Source: CAZOSF01 sp964582415 (lineage in GTDB: Bacteria > Bacteroidota > Bacteroidia > Flavobacteriales > Flavobacteriaceae). From it: a stretch of 15,931 nt of DNA. This document shows positions 6,696 through 15,166 of this stretch, one piece after another (position 1 is the first letter of the stretch; every line of letters starts with the position of its first letter). Location: assembly GCA_964582415.1 (NCBI GenBank), contig CAZOSF010000056.1:1-15931 (forward strand), written 5' to 3'. The position numbers and the translations under genes are program-made. Below the pieces are notes generated by a model. It was not told the origin of the DNA. It was given only the letters and a program-made list of their open reading frames with translations, and made no database searches.

Positions 6696-7007
6696 ATGGG
6701 ATTATTTGATTTTTTATTCGGCAACAAAGCCAAACAAGTTCAAGAATTTATAAGTAGAGGTGCCGTCATATTGGATGTCCGCACCAAAGAAGAGTTTAAG
6801 GCGGGACACATCAAAGGTGCTAAACATATTCCATTGGAACAGATTTCTGGTCGATTGGCTGAAGCACGTAAATGGGAAAAGCCGATCATCTGTTATTGTC
6901 GAAGTGGGATGCGAAGCGGCACCGCCGCTAGCATCTTGCGTAACCATGGCTTGGAAGCCATGAACGGTGGCGGTTTGCACCAACTGATGCGCCGACTTCA
7001 GTCTTAA
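6696..7007 (+). CDS. Single-domain rhodanese-like sulfurtransferase
   Basis: A 103-residue protein with one rhodanese domain: VILDVRTKEEFKAGHIKGAKHIPL (24-47) and the active-site loop CYCRSGMRS (66-74), in which Cys68 would carry the persulfide. The CRSGMRS loop is intact, so activity is likely. The N-terminus MGLFDFLFGNK is short and hydrophobic without a lipobox or cleavable signal peptide, so the protein is probably cytoplasmic. It starts one base after the stop of the hydroxylase (TAG T ATG), so the two are probably co-transcribed; why they are paired is unclear. Its stop is only eight bases from the end of the convergent caspase gene, with no recognisable bidirectional terminator between them. 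Confidence 0.92.
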   Translation: MGLFDFLFGNKAKQVQEFISRGAVILDVRTKEEFKAGHIKGAKHIPLEQISGRLAEARKWEKPIICYCRSGMRSGTAASILRNHGLEAMNGGGLHQLMRRLQS

Positions 7008-7015
7008 TCCTAGTA

Positions 7016-10000
7016 CTATTCCTCGGTAATACTTACCGGAAAGTCTTGCCCGAATCCAAAGCTGGAAGGGTACTGCGGACTCCCTTTATATTTTTCCGAA
7101 ATATCTGGGACACGACTCTCAATATAGGCCTTTAACTCATTTACGGTAACCCGATGATCCCCACTATCGGCCTTCCCGGAAAGCGCCTCCAATAAGGCAT
7201 AGGTAAATACTCCGTGGCCTAATTCATCGAATTCGGTAGCGAACTGGGTACTGCCACTGGCCGTGAGCCAATGTGTTCCCGTACTTCTGGCCAATTGCGC
7301 AATGGCCTTTTCTTCGGCAGCCCCACGGGACACCATGGCGTTTAATGCACCTGCACTCTGACAGGCATCAAGGATATACAATTGTTTTTGAGCAGGAATT
7401 CCGGCAGCAAAGCGTTTTAATTCTGAGGCTGATATTCCTTTTTGTTCAAGGCTTCCATCCTTTCCATATAATTGGGTAACATCGGTAGGCACCAAATAAA
7501 ATTCGGAGCTCGCTCCTTGACTCATTACCCCGTGCCCTGCGTAATAAAAAATAAAGATATCCTGTGGATTTGCCAAGTCGGCGATTTCAACGATTTTCTC
7601 CAAGATCTTATCACGGGTAGCGTCGTGGTTACTGAGAAAATACGGATGCACTTTTGTGGTGATTCCTGATAGACCATTTTGTATTTGTTCCTGGAATCCA
7701 CCTGCATCGGCTACCGCATAATTAAGGTTGTATTTGGGATTTTGATATTCATTAATTCCCACCACCAAAAGATACGCCTGTATGCCTTGGGGTTTTACCA
7801 AGGGTTCGTCTTTAGGTTTATAGACTATAGTCAATTTAGAGGGCCTACTTTCGGTCCCTTGTCCATTGACAGCAATGGCGGTAAAATCATTCACCCCTTC
7901 GAGCAATTCGACAGCAATTTTCAGGGTATTGTCGGTAGAAGCTTTTTCATCTTCCACGACCAAATTTCGGGTCGCATTGGTGATTCTTTTACCATTGTGA
8001 TACAAACGGAGTTCCGACAAGGTTCCACCTTTCCCATCTCCATTGAGCGTTAGGGTTCCCGTTGGGCTTTCGGTTTCAATTCGAGCTGTTTCCTCATCCT
8101 CTTCTACTATCAAATTTCGAGTGCCTTCAGTAAAAAACAATTCCACGGTTGGAGGAACTTGAAGGTTGGCAATAGATGCATTCGATTTAAAACCAGTTTC
8201 AGAGAGTATCTGATACAATAATCGCGGCGTATAAAATTGCTCAAAAACACTTTCAAAGGGGATCACCTCTTTATCTTTTACAAAGGCCACTTTCTCCCAT
8301 GCAGCTTGAGGTCCGTCGAACAATCCTTCTGGTGTATGAACCAACCAACTCCCGTCTCTAAAAAAATAGATGCGCGCCTTTTCCTCTATGTTATGAATAG
8401 AGTACAATTTTACCACTCCAGAGGTGCTAATTGCGAAGATATCATTGGTCACAAATACGGCTTTTGCCAAAGCAATATTATACTTGTCAAAGGAATTGAT
8501 CAGTTTCCCAGATGGCACGTGGTAGATATGTGCGCCAAAATTGTAACCAGAAAACATTATATACTCTTGATTGGGAGACAACTCCCCTTCAGGAATGTTA
8601 GCCCCAAAATCGGTCGGAAAGGATCGTACCATTTCACCTGTAGCTGCATCGAGAATTTCTACACGTTTTTCGGTTCCGTTTGCGGCTAAAAGTTGTTTTC
8701 CATTATTCAAATGAAATAAGGAATAATAACGCCCCTGCTTTTCCCAAAGTTCTTCCCGATTCATAAAATCGAAATAATGCAACCGATCTGATAGTGCAAT
8801 GAGGCTGTCTCCAACTACTTCATTGGTTACATACGCCAGCATGTTTTTCTGTGGCGAGATACTCAACCCATGATCATCCCAAGTGGCATCTCCTGAAATC
8901 ATGGAAGAAAACACTTCCTTCTTTTCTTCCGTATTGATAACCCGTACGGCCCCATTCCAAAGCAAGGCCAATTGTTGGGTGCTCGGGCTATAATCAAAGC
9001 ATCGCACTTCTTTGAAGTTATTGATTAAATCTTTAAAACTATCCGGCTTCCCTCTTTCAAAAACCTTTATGGGATCGGAAGTATTTGTAATTGCATACAC
9101 TTTGTTCGACGACGGATCTACCACGAACTTACCATCACTGTAATCGTTTCGGTAATTAGTTGGATACTCCGTAAGTTTTGTGGTTTCGGGGGATGCATAA
9201 AGCGAAGAGGTATTTTTTCCATAACCACTCGAAAACAAAAATTCTACCTCATCCTTTCCACGATAGACGGCAATTTGTTTTTGATCGATTAGTTGATGAC
9301 CGTATTGCGTCAATGGAATGGTATCCCCAATTCTGTATTTATAAATTGGCGCATCGTCATCCCGATTCGCATACATGATATCACCAAATGGCGAAATAGC
9401 CCTGTCGGCCATCGCATCTGGCAATTTACGGAGCACTTCGCCATTTTTTAAATTCAATTCGACGGGCGTGGCTTTGCCAACCACAATCCACATACTGTTT
9501 CGATCGACGTCTAAAACAACATCACTCACATGTGGATATGGTGTTCCTGCAATGCCTTTTAAAGGAAAATTATATTGCCATCGAACCTTGTTATTATGAA
9601 GACCTCTTCGGGAAAAAGCAGCCATACCGGTACTTCCATCATATTGGGCATTGATTACATCACCATCGTCAAAAATCCCCAGACAAGCGCCATCGAATTC
9701 AGTATAATTCTTGTCCATAAAAGAGTACACATAGTACTCCAAAAAATTGGTGTAAACAATAAAAAAAGTCCCAGTGTTATTGAATGAAAAATCCATAATT
9801 TCCCCTTTTCCAGGGAAAGGTGCGATGTTCCCATAAATGATATTTCCAGTGGTGGCATCCAGGGCATATAAATTTTGTTGCCCTTTCTCGTCCTGAGCGA
9901 AAAAGCTTAACCCCCGGTAATTTTTGGATTTGACAAAATCCATCGCATAGATTCTCCCCAGTTCATAACGCCTAATCTCACTATAGGTCTCATTGCTGAA

Positions 10001-10294
10001 AACATAAATGGTGTTGTTGGTGAGAATATAGGTAACTCCTTTCTCTTCATCCAGTTCCATCTCCCCCATAAAGCCATCAAACTCATGAGTTTTCAGTAAA
10101 AGTCCAGACTTGTCATCCCAAAATTTAAGGGTTTTATCATCCCCGTAGGTAATCAATAACCCTCGTTTTTTATCTAAAACCTTTTTGGATCTGGAAGAAC
10201 TATGACCCGATTGTACAACGAATTGCTCGTTTATTTGGGCTTGACCAATTAAAGGAATTGCAATTAGAAGAAAGAGAATGCCAAGTCGTTTCAT
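7016..10294 (-). CDS. Secreted beta-propeller (WD40-like) protein with C-terminal caspase (C14) domain
   Basis: A 1092-residue protein. Residues 1-20 are a signal peptide (KRLGILFLLIAIPLIGQAQ). Residues about 25-690 are repeated WD40/beta-propeller blades, for example TYGDDKTLKFWDDKSGLLL, and end with the FFRDGSWLVHTPEGLFDG segment often found before caspase modules. Residues about 710-830 look Ig-like (LLEGVNDFTAIAVNGQG). Residues about 835-1090 are a caspase fold with VVGINEYQ, YYAGHG (catalytic His921) and LDACQSAG (catalytic Cys978), then WLTASGSTQFATE and HGVFTYALLEAL. The dyad is intact. Two acidic motifs, TRNLIVEEDE (Arg726) and TRNLVVEDEK (Arg776), lie exactly 50 residues apart in the Ig-like region. 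The ATG directly follows the stop of the papain-like peptidase. It should act outside the cytoplasm. Prokaryotic caspases of this class usually cut after basic residues; the substrate here is unknown. Confidence 0.93.
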   Translation of the reverse strand: MKRLGILFLLIAIPLIGQAQINEQFVVQSGHSSSRSKKVLDKKRGLLITYGDDKTLKFWDDKSGLLLKTHEFDGFMGEMELDEEKGVTYILTNNTIYVFSNETYSEIRRYELGRIYAMDFVKSKNYRGLSFFAQDEKGQQNLYALDATTGNIIYGNIAPFPGKGEIMDFSFNNTGTFFIVYTNFLEYYVYSFMDKNYTEFDGACLGIFDDGDVINAQYDGSTGMAAFSRRGLHNNKVRWQYNFPLKGIAGTPYPHVSDVVLDVDRNSMWIVVGKATPVELNLKNGEVLRKLPDAMADRAISPFGDIMYANRDDDAPIYKYRIGDTIPLTQYGHQLIDQKQIAVYRGKDEVEFLFSSGYGKNTSSLYASPETTKLTEYPTNYRNDYSDGKFVVDPSSNKVYAITNTSDPIKVFERGKPDSFKDLINNFKEVRCFDYSPSTQQLALLWNGAVRVINTEEKKEVFSSMISGDATWDDHGLSISPQKNMLAYVTNEVVGDSLIALSDRLHYFDFMNREELWEKQGRYYSLFHLNNGKQLLAANGTEKRVEILDAATGEMVRSFPTDFGANIPEGELSPNQEYIMFSGYNFGAHIYHVPSGKLINSFDKYNIALAKAVFVTNDIFAISTSGVVKLYSIHNIEEKARIYFFRDGSWLVHTPEGLFDGPQAAWEKVAFVKDKEVIPFESVFEQFYTPRLLYQILSETGFKSNASIANLQVPPTVELFFTEGTRNLIVEEDEETARIETESPTGTLTLNGDGKGGTLSELRLYHNGKRITNATRNLVVEDEKASTDNTLKIAVELLEGVNDFTAIAVNGQGTESRPSKLTIVYKPKDEPLVKPQGIQAYLLVVGINEYQNPKYNLNYAVADAGGFQEQIQNGLSGITTKVHPYFLSNHDATRDKILEKIVEIADLANPQDIFIFYYAGHGVMSQGASSEFYLVPTDVTQLYGKDGSLEQKGISASELKRFAAGIPAQKQLYILDACQSAGALNAMVSRGAAEEKAIAQLARSTGTHWLTASGSTQFATEFDELGHGVFTYALLEALSGKADSGDHRVTVNELKAYIESRVPDISEKYKGSPQYPSSFGFGQDFPVSITEE

Positions 10295-11833
10295 CTAGTC
10301 ATGGGTAATTTCCACCATCAAAGGAACCACATAGCCTTCGGCCCCTTCCTTCACCTTGAATCCTGGAGTACTGGCTGTATATGCTACTTGATGTTTTTCA
10401 ATAAGTTTGTCGCCTAATGCAGCTTTAATTTTGCTCGTGAGTCCACCAGAAGTTTCCTCCATTTTTTGAAGGAGCTCGTCTTCATCCAGTTTTTGCTGAC
10501 TAAAGAGTATCAATAAATAATCGGTCCCGGGATTATTGTCCATACGGATTACCTTGGTTTCGCTAGGAAATGCCAATTCAGAATTAGCACCGATAAGCGG
10601 AGACATCAATGCATCATAAGGTAAAATCTTATTGATTTTCTGACTCAAATCGGTGGCAAAGGCATAGATATACCCCTCGTGTTTGTTCTCCAAATAAAAG
10701 CGGAAACGCGTTCCAGAGGGGTAGGATTTGGTCATTTTATAGGCCACTAAGTCCTCACCTTCCACGTCGTCTTCCACCACCAAATTTCGTGTGGAAATAC
10801 GAGACACGTCCATAGACTCACCCGTATTCGTTTCGAAGCGTAGGGATCCTTCCGGTAATTGTCCAGCGATTGGGTTGGCGTCTACCTCCCCAGCAGGAAT
10901 ATTCGGCCGATTGGGTTTGTTAGGTTGTCCTTTTGGCGTTGCAGGGGTTACCGGTTTCGGTTTGAATGGAATGGAATTATCTTTTCTCTTGTAATAACTA
11001 TAGGGTTGCATGGCTCCCATGGCCCAGGTTTCATATTCAGAATAAGGAATCCAGATAAAGCCCTGATCCCCCCATTGGGTACCCCAACTGTTCAACACCC
11101 GAAAGGCACCTCCCTCATAATTGTCGTCATACCCAATCACCACCATCGCATGATAACCATGCTGCTGTGCGATCTGGTTCTGCTCCGTTGGTAACGAACG
11201 CCAAACAAGCTGTGCCTTGAAAAAGCTAGGGGGCAATTTCATGCCCAAAAGCACAGGATAGCCTTCAGAAAGTGCTTTTTTCGTGGCATCGGTTTTAATT
11301 CCTGGTTCAGTAGCATCGAAGAAAAACAAGGTTTGATAATCGCGAATACGATAATCAATAGCCTCCATCTGTACCTGAGTATTAATGGCTGGATTACAGG
11401 AATACGGTAGTGTGGTTAACAAGGGAGCTCCAGCCACTTTTAAAGCCTCCAATCCATAAATAGGATTGGCTCCCTTACTGCAATCCATGTCATCCTCTCT
11501 TTTGATAATGGCATATACATAACTTGGAGAAAGTGCATTTTGGTTAATGCGCTGACGGTCTGTAATCCCCAAATCTTTCGCCAGCATAATTGTACGCAAC
11601 CCATAGGCACTTGCAAAAGCTACGCAGGTACCATACCTGCCTTGATTGCCGGGTATTGGCGCATATTGTTCTAATGAATAGCTACTGGGTAAGTTCTCGT
11701 AGGTAGCCGACGTGAATTGAGCTTTGTATGGGATGCTTCTATAGGATTCTTCATCCCATATCATCCCTGTTGGATACTCTTGGGCACTTGCAAAACTGAC
11801 CAACAGTAACAAAAATAGTGTAGAAAATTTCAT
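10295..11833 (-). CDS. Secreted papain-like (C1) cysteine peptidase with C-terminal DUF4384-like domain
   Basis: A 512-residue protein. The signal peptide is residues 1-17 (FLLLLVSFASA, then QEYP). The peptidase domain spans about 50-275: oxyanion Gln64 and catalytic Cys70 in GNQGRYGTCVAFA, His228 in GYHAMVVIGYDD, and Asn248 in VLNSWGTQWGDQGF, so the papain triad is complete. A Pro/Lys-rich linker follows (about 285-315). The motif TRNLVVEDD has Arg349. About 365-510 resembles DUF4384, a domain often found with caspase and peptidoglycan-related proteins (YIYAFATDLSQKINKILP, then GTDYLLILFS). No clear inhibitory propeptide is visible. The gene ends with TAG directly against the ATG of the caspase gene, so the two are translationally coupled. 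A 24-base inverted repeat overlaps its start codon. Confidence 0.92.
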   Translation of the reverse strand: MKFSTLFLLLLVSFASAQEYPTGMIWDEESYRSIPYKAQFTSATYENLPSSYSLEQYAPIPGNQGRYGTCVAFASAYGLRTIMLAKDLGITDRQRINQNALSPSYVYAIIKREDDMDCSKGANPIYGLEALKVAGAPLLTTLPYSCNPAINTQVQMEAIDYRIRDYQTLFFFDATEPGIKTDATKKALSEGYPVLLGMKLPPSFFKAQLVWRSLPTEQNQIAQQHGYHAMVVIGYDDNYEGGAFRVLNSWGTQWGDQGFIWIPYSEYETWAMGAMQPYSYYKRKDNSIPFKPKPVTPATPKGQPNKPNRPNIPAGEVDANPIAGQLPEGSLRFETNTGESMDVSRISTRNLVVEDDVEGEDLVAYKMTKSYPSGTRFRFYLENKHEGYIYAFATDLSQKINKILPYDALMSPLIGANSELAFPSETKVIRMDNNPGTDYLLILFSQQKLDEDELLQKMEETSGGLTSKIKAALGDKLIEKHQVAYTASTPGFKVKEGAEGYVVPLMVEITHD

Positions 11834-11855
11834 AAGGTTGCGGTTTGAACCTTAT
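11832..11855. repeat. Inverted repeat overlapping the peptidase start codon
   Basis: Plus strand: ATAAGGTT (11832-11839), 8-base spacer GCGGTTTG, AACCTTAT (11848-11855). The arms are perfect over 8 bp. On the minus-strand mRNA the 3' arm includes the AU of the AUG at 11833-11831, so a hairpin would hide the start codon; as DNA it could equally be an operator. It lies in the 75-base gap between the peptidase and the outer-membrane barrel gene, a gap in which no clean TTTG / TAnnTTTG promoter was found. Confidence 0.6.
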
Positions 11856-11908
11856 AAAAATCCAATAAATCTTTCTAAAATCAAATAGGACAACTGCCTT
11901 ATTTAATT

Positions 11909-14200
11909 TTACAAGTTATACGTAACCACAAACATTACGATTCTTGGCAACACATAGTAACGATTGGTCACGTTGAAATCGTCGCTAAAACTATCGTTAT
12001 TGGTGAATTGTGTATTGAGGATATTAGTGCCTTGCAATGATAATTCCCAAGGACTCTCTGGCAACTGAAAATACAAGGTGGCATTCAAGAAGGAATAGTC
12101 ATTCTTAATGGTCTCTTCCTTGTTGGTATAATTGTACAAATCCCAATTGGCACTTAGGGTGAGATACTTCAAAAAGTTAATATCCACATTCGCGTAAGGC
12201 CTTTTGGTATAAAAGGTTTGTTGGAGTCCTCCATTATTGTAATTATTTACCGTAAGTCCGTACCCCACCTCAAAATTGGGCCATTCCCTAAAACTACTTC
12301 TTGCACTTACGCGATACGTTTGGGTGAAACTTTCACTCTTACGAATGGCTTCATTGATGATATTGTTGGAAAGGCTGTAACTAACATTGGCATTGGCCGC
12401 CAATTCGATTTTTTTGATGCGTTTGCTAAACCGCCCAAATGCCGAAAGGGTCTCATCTGGGAAATTACTGTCGATATTTTCCGGACGGGTCACCTGGTTG
12501 ATGGCAACAATCTGGGAATTATTCTTGATACCCTCCAACCGTCGCGTATAGCTGAGATTGGCCATAATATTGGTATAATTGAACAAATTGAAATTGAAGT
12601 AGTTGAGACTATAAGTATGGGACAAGGAATTCTCCAGATAGCGATTCCCTCGGAACAATCGATTGTAATTATTGAACACATAGGCTTCTGCAAAATTGTT
12701 CACGTCGGTATAAGTAGCGGCCATGGAATATGTAAACCGAAGGCTTTCACTTTTCTTTATTTCCCAGAGGGCAAATACATCGGGCAAAACCATCCAGTCG
12801 TCTTGTGTAATAGTCGCCCCCAACTGCTCATTGGATACCCGATAATTGTGAAGTGTCAATCCGGGGGCAAAGGTGAATTGTCCGGTTTTGAATTTGTAAT
12901 GAGCTCCCAAAAATAGGTCGGTAAATCCATAACGCACATCGTTGGACAAGGTCTCGCTTTGTCCATTGATGGGCAAAGTGGTTTCCAAATCATTCACCGT
13001 ACCGTCGTCCAAAAGCTGGAAGATGTTCGAATCGAAATTTTGGTTAGAAAGTGTGGCTCCGGCGGTCAGGTTTAGGTTGCTTTTGTTGTTGATCACGTAA
13101 TAATAATCCAACTTGGCATCCAATTTATTGGTCTGTACGTTTTTCTGTTGATTGATATCATATCGATTCTGAAGGGTATCCAGTGGCAGCACCCCAGGGA
13201 AAGGAATCAAGTCGGTTGCTGCTTTATAAAACGGATCTTCATCCTGATATAAATGCTGTACCTGTCCTGCGAAGATGTGATCCTCACCGGCAGTATAATA
13301 AAAGTTCATGTTCTGATTGATGGAGCTGGGTTTGTTTTCCTTGGCTTCCTGAATATCATTGGTGTTGTCTTCAAAAATCGACAAGGTATTGGCGTCTTCC
13401 GATTGTTTCGACCCTTTTACCAGTACATCATAATCCAACTGAAAATTGACGTTGGGTTTATACACAGAACTTAGTTTCAGCATACCCAATTGATTCTGTT
13501 GGTTGGTAGTACTGGTCGTTGTTTCCGTGACTCCTGTATTGATGTACTGCCGAATGGAATTTGAAACGAAGTCGGTCCTGCTATCGGAACCAATGCCGAA
13601 ACCACTTAAATCCCACGAATCGGTGACTCCCCAACTGAAATTGGCGGCCAAAAATTTAGTGGTAATGCTTTTAGCCCGATTGTTTTGGGCAATAGCAAAA
13701 CCTAGATCACTTTCACTGATGTTGAAATTGGTCCCGCCCCCTCGGTTAAAATTTCGGAAGCCCCCTGTGAAGTTAAAATAATCTCTCCATGTAAAAGGCA
13801 CTTCCCCTATGTCATTGAAATCGGTGATAAAATTGAGGCTGTACTTCGGATTGTAATAAAACAGTTTAGGGTGCACCAAATAACGTTCATCGGGCGTATC
13901 ATCCACACCAGAACCGGCAGTCACCTCTCCGAACCAGAAATTCTTCTTACCTTCCTTCAACTTAATATTGATGGCTACGTTGTCTTGGTTGTTGGTCACG
14001 TTTCGTAGCTGTCCCACTTCACTATAATTGCGCAACACCTCCACCTTATCCACGGCATCTGCAGGAATATTTTTGGTGGCCAATTTGGAATCCCCATCGA
14101 AGAAATCCTTCCCTTCCACCATTACCTTCTGAACCGTTTTTCCTTCCACTTGAATTTCCCCTTCATCATTTACCTCAACTCCTGGAAGATTTTTCATGAC
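11909..14200 (-). CDS. TonB-dependent-receptor-like outer-membrane beta-barrel protein, N-terminus lost in gap
   Basis: 763 residues are visible and the N-terminus is missing because the frame enters the run of N. The visible start is the plug domain: VMKNLPGVEVNDEGEIQVEG, VMVEGKDFFDGD, LATKNIPADAVDKVEVL and NQDNVAINIKLKEGKKN. The rest is a long barrel with alternating aromatic/polar strands (for example YSLNYFNFNLFNYTNIMANLSY and FLKYLTLSANWDLYNYTNKEE), ending FVVTYNL. This is the Bacteroidota outer-membrane barrel family (often called TonB-dependent receptor or OMP beta-barrel) that usually begins with a signal peptide and a carboxypeptidase-regulatory-like domain; those should lie in the gap. 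It follows two GLPGLI genes, a common arrangement. The ligand is unknown. The final residue is Leu, not the usual aromatic. Confidence 0.88.
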   Translation of the reverse strand, partial: VMKNLPGVEVNDEGEIQVEGKTVQKVMVEGKDFFDGDSKLATKNIPADAVDKVEVLRNYSEVGQLRNVTNNQDNVAINIKLKEGKKNFWFGEVTAGSGVDDTPDERYLVHPKLFYYNPKYSLNFITDFNDIGEVPFTWRDYFNFTGGFRNFNRGGGTNFNISESDLGFAIAQNNRAKSITTKFLAANFSWGVTDSWDLSGFGIGSDSRTDFVSNSIRQYINTGVTETTTSTTNQQNQLGMLKLSSVYKPNVNFQLDYDVLVKGSKQSEDANTLSIFEDNTNDIQEAKENKPSSINQNMNFYYTAGEDHIFAGQVQHLYQDEDPFYKAATDLIPFPGVLPLDTLQNRYDINQQKNVQTNKLDAKLDYYYVINNKSNLNLTAGATLSNQNFDSNIFQLLDDGTVNDLETTLPINGQSETLSNDVRYGFTDLFLGAHYKFKTGQFTFAPGLTLHNYRVSNEQLGATITQDDWMVLPDVFALWEIKKSESLRFTYSMAATYTDVNNFAEAYVFNNYNRLFRGNRYLENSLSHTYSLNYFNFNLFNYTNIMANLSYTRRLEGIKNNSQIVAINQVTRPENIDSNFPDETLSAFGRFSKRIKKIELAANANVSYSLSNNIINEAIRKSESFTQTYRVSARSSFREWPNFEVGYGLTVNNYNNGGLQQTFYTKRPYANVDINFLKYLTLSANWDLYNYTNKEETIKNDYSFLNATLYFQLPESPWELSLQGTNILNTQFTNNDSFSDDFNVTNRYYVLPRIVMFVVTYNL

Positions 14201-14300
14201 NNNNNNNNNNNNNNNNNNNNNNNNNNNNNNNNNNNNNNNNNNNNNNNNNNNNNNNNNNNNNNNNNNNNNNNNNNNNNNNNNNNNNNNNNNNNNNNNNNNN
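14201..14300. other. Assembly gap of 100 N
   Basis: Exactly 100 N, the conventional placeholder for a gap of unknown size. The left side breaks the barrel gene inside its plug domain, and the right side begins directly with the TAA of the GLPGLI gene. Start, signal peptide and N-terminal domain of the barrel protein must lie in the missing DNA, so the true gap is probably several hundred bases. Confidence 0.97.
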
Positions 14301-15161
14301 TTAACCGCCGAATCTTCGGTTACCACTAGGTCTTCGGTTACGGAAATTCTCCCGCATCTCCTGGGTTTTTTCCAAGACAATCTTGTTGTATTCGTCTCGG
14401 GTTACTTCCTTACCCTTGTTGGGTTTTTCTATTTCTAGCGGCTCTTTTGAATTCATAATTATTTTTGAACAGAGTACTGTGGTACGATCCACATTCAGCT
14501 CTAAAATCAATCCAGGCAATCCACCGTATTCCCCAGGTCCGTTCTGTACCGGAATCTGCGGGGTAAACCAAGCTGTGACAATCACTTCTTTTGGCATTTC
14601 AAAATCATCCATGGGGTCACGCACTTTTGTGGTATCGGCTGGCTTTTTGTCTTCCTCCCGATCCCTGCGTCGGCGCATCATGCTGAAATCGGTTGGATCT
14701 ACCTGCTTTATTGCTGTGGCTTTTATAGCAATATACTGGCCAATCTGTTTTGATTCCTTAGTAACTTCCCATTCCAACTGAGGGATACTGTCGCGAATCA
14801 GAAATTGTTTTCCAAAGAACTCCCGTTCCTCCAACAGCTCTCCCGTTTTCAAGTTTTTATATTGATCCCCGGGAGCAAAACTGTTCATCATCATACCAAA
14901 GCCACGCATTCCCTCGGTTGCCTCCAATTTTTCTTCTTCTTTATACTCAGACTCGTTACCGCTGAAAGTGAGGATGTAGGTCTTTTCCAAGAAACTTTTC
15001 ATGCGCTCCATGATCTGTTTTTTCATGTCTTCCGACATATCCGGCCGTCCCACATTGTTCATATCAACGGTGGTTTTCGATTCATAATAGGCCTTTCCAC
15101 TTACTTGGGAAAAAGAAGCAGAGGTAATAAGGGCAAATAGGATAAGGTAAAAGGTTTTCAT
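14301..15161 (-). CDS. GLPGLI family secreted protein
   Basis: A 286-residue protein with a signal peptide at 1-19 (KTFYLILFALITSASFSQ), so it is exported. The family name motif is present at 214-219 in YGGLPGLILELN. Other shared blocks are YILTFSGNESEYKEEE (62-77), GKQFLIRDSI (117-126), WEVTKESKQIGQYIAIKAT (131-149) and AWFTPQIPVQNGP (197-209). The region 155-190 is charged and low-complexity (MMRRRRDREEDKKPAD), and the C-terminus NRRPSGNRRFGG is basic. The start at 15161 is chosen because it begins the signal peptide; an ATG 11 codons upstream would put a poor leader before it. The function of the family is unknown; it is often found beside outer-membrane barrels, as here. It is a paralogue of the gene upstream. 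Confidence 0.9.
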   Translation of the reverse strand: MKTFYLILFALITSASFSQVSGKAYYESKTTVDMNNVGRPDMSEDMKKQIMERMKSFLEKTYILTFSGNESEYKEEEKLEATEGMRGFGMMMNSFAPGDQYKNLKTGELLEEREFFGKQFLIRDSIPQLEWEVTKESKQIGQYIAIKATAIKQVDPTDFSMMRRRRDREEDKKPADTTKVRDPMDDFEMPKEVIVTAWFTPQIPVQNGPGEYGGLPGLILELNVDRTTVLCSKIIMNSKEPLEIEKPNKGKEVTRDEYNKIVLEKTQEMRENFRNRRPSGNRRFGG

Positions 15162-15166
15162 CGTGT

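Noticed and set aside
7008..7015. Bidirectional terminator between the convergent rhodanese and caspase genes
   Set aside because: Only eight bases separate them, and no GC-rich hairpin with a T-tract was seen in or beside the gap.
11856..11908. Promoter for the protease cassette
   Set aside because: TATTTG- and TATTGG-like strings occur on the minus strand, but none matches TAnnTTTG fully with a TTTG/TTG at proper spacing.
12218..12916. Long open plus-strand frame of about 230 codons opposite the barrel gene
   Set aside because: It is antisense to a well-supported barrel protein, has no recognisable domain, and is explained by codon bias of the real gene.
14313..14341. Direct repeat TCTTCGGTTAC with an 18-base period near the gap edge
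   Set aside because: It encodes the NRRPSG/NRRFGG repeat at the C-terminus of the GLPGLI protein; too short to treat as a mobile or regulatory element, though it may have hindered assembly.
14301..14380. Apparent N-terminus of the barrel gene reading through the N run from the GLPGLI region
   Set aside because: The gap length is arbitrary, so frame cannot be carried across it, and the segment lies in the wrong frame of the GLPGLI coding sequence.
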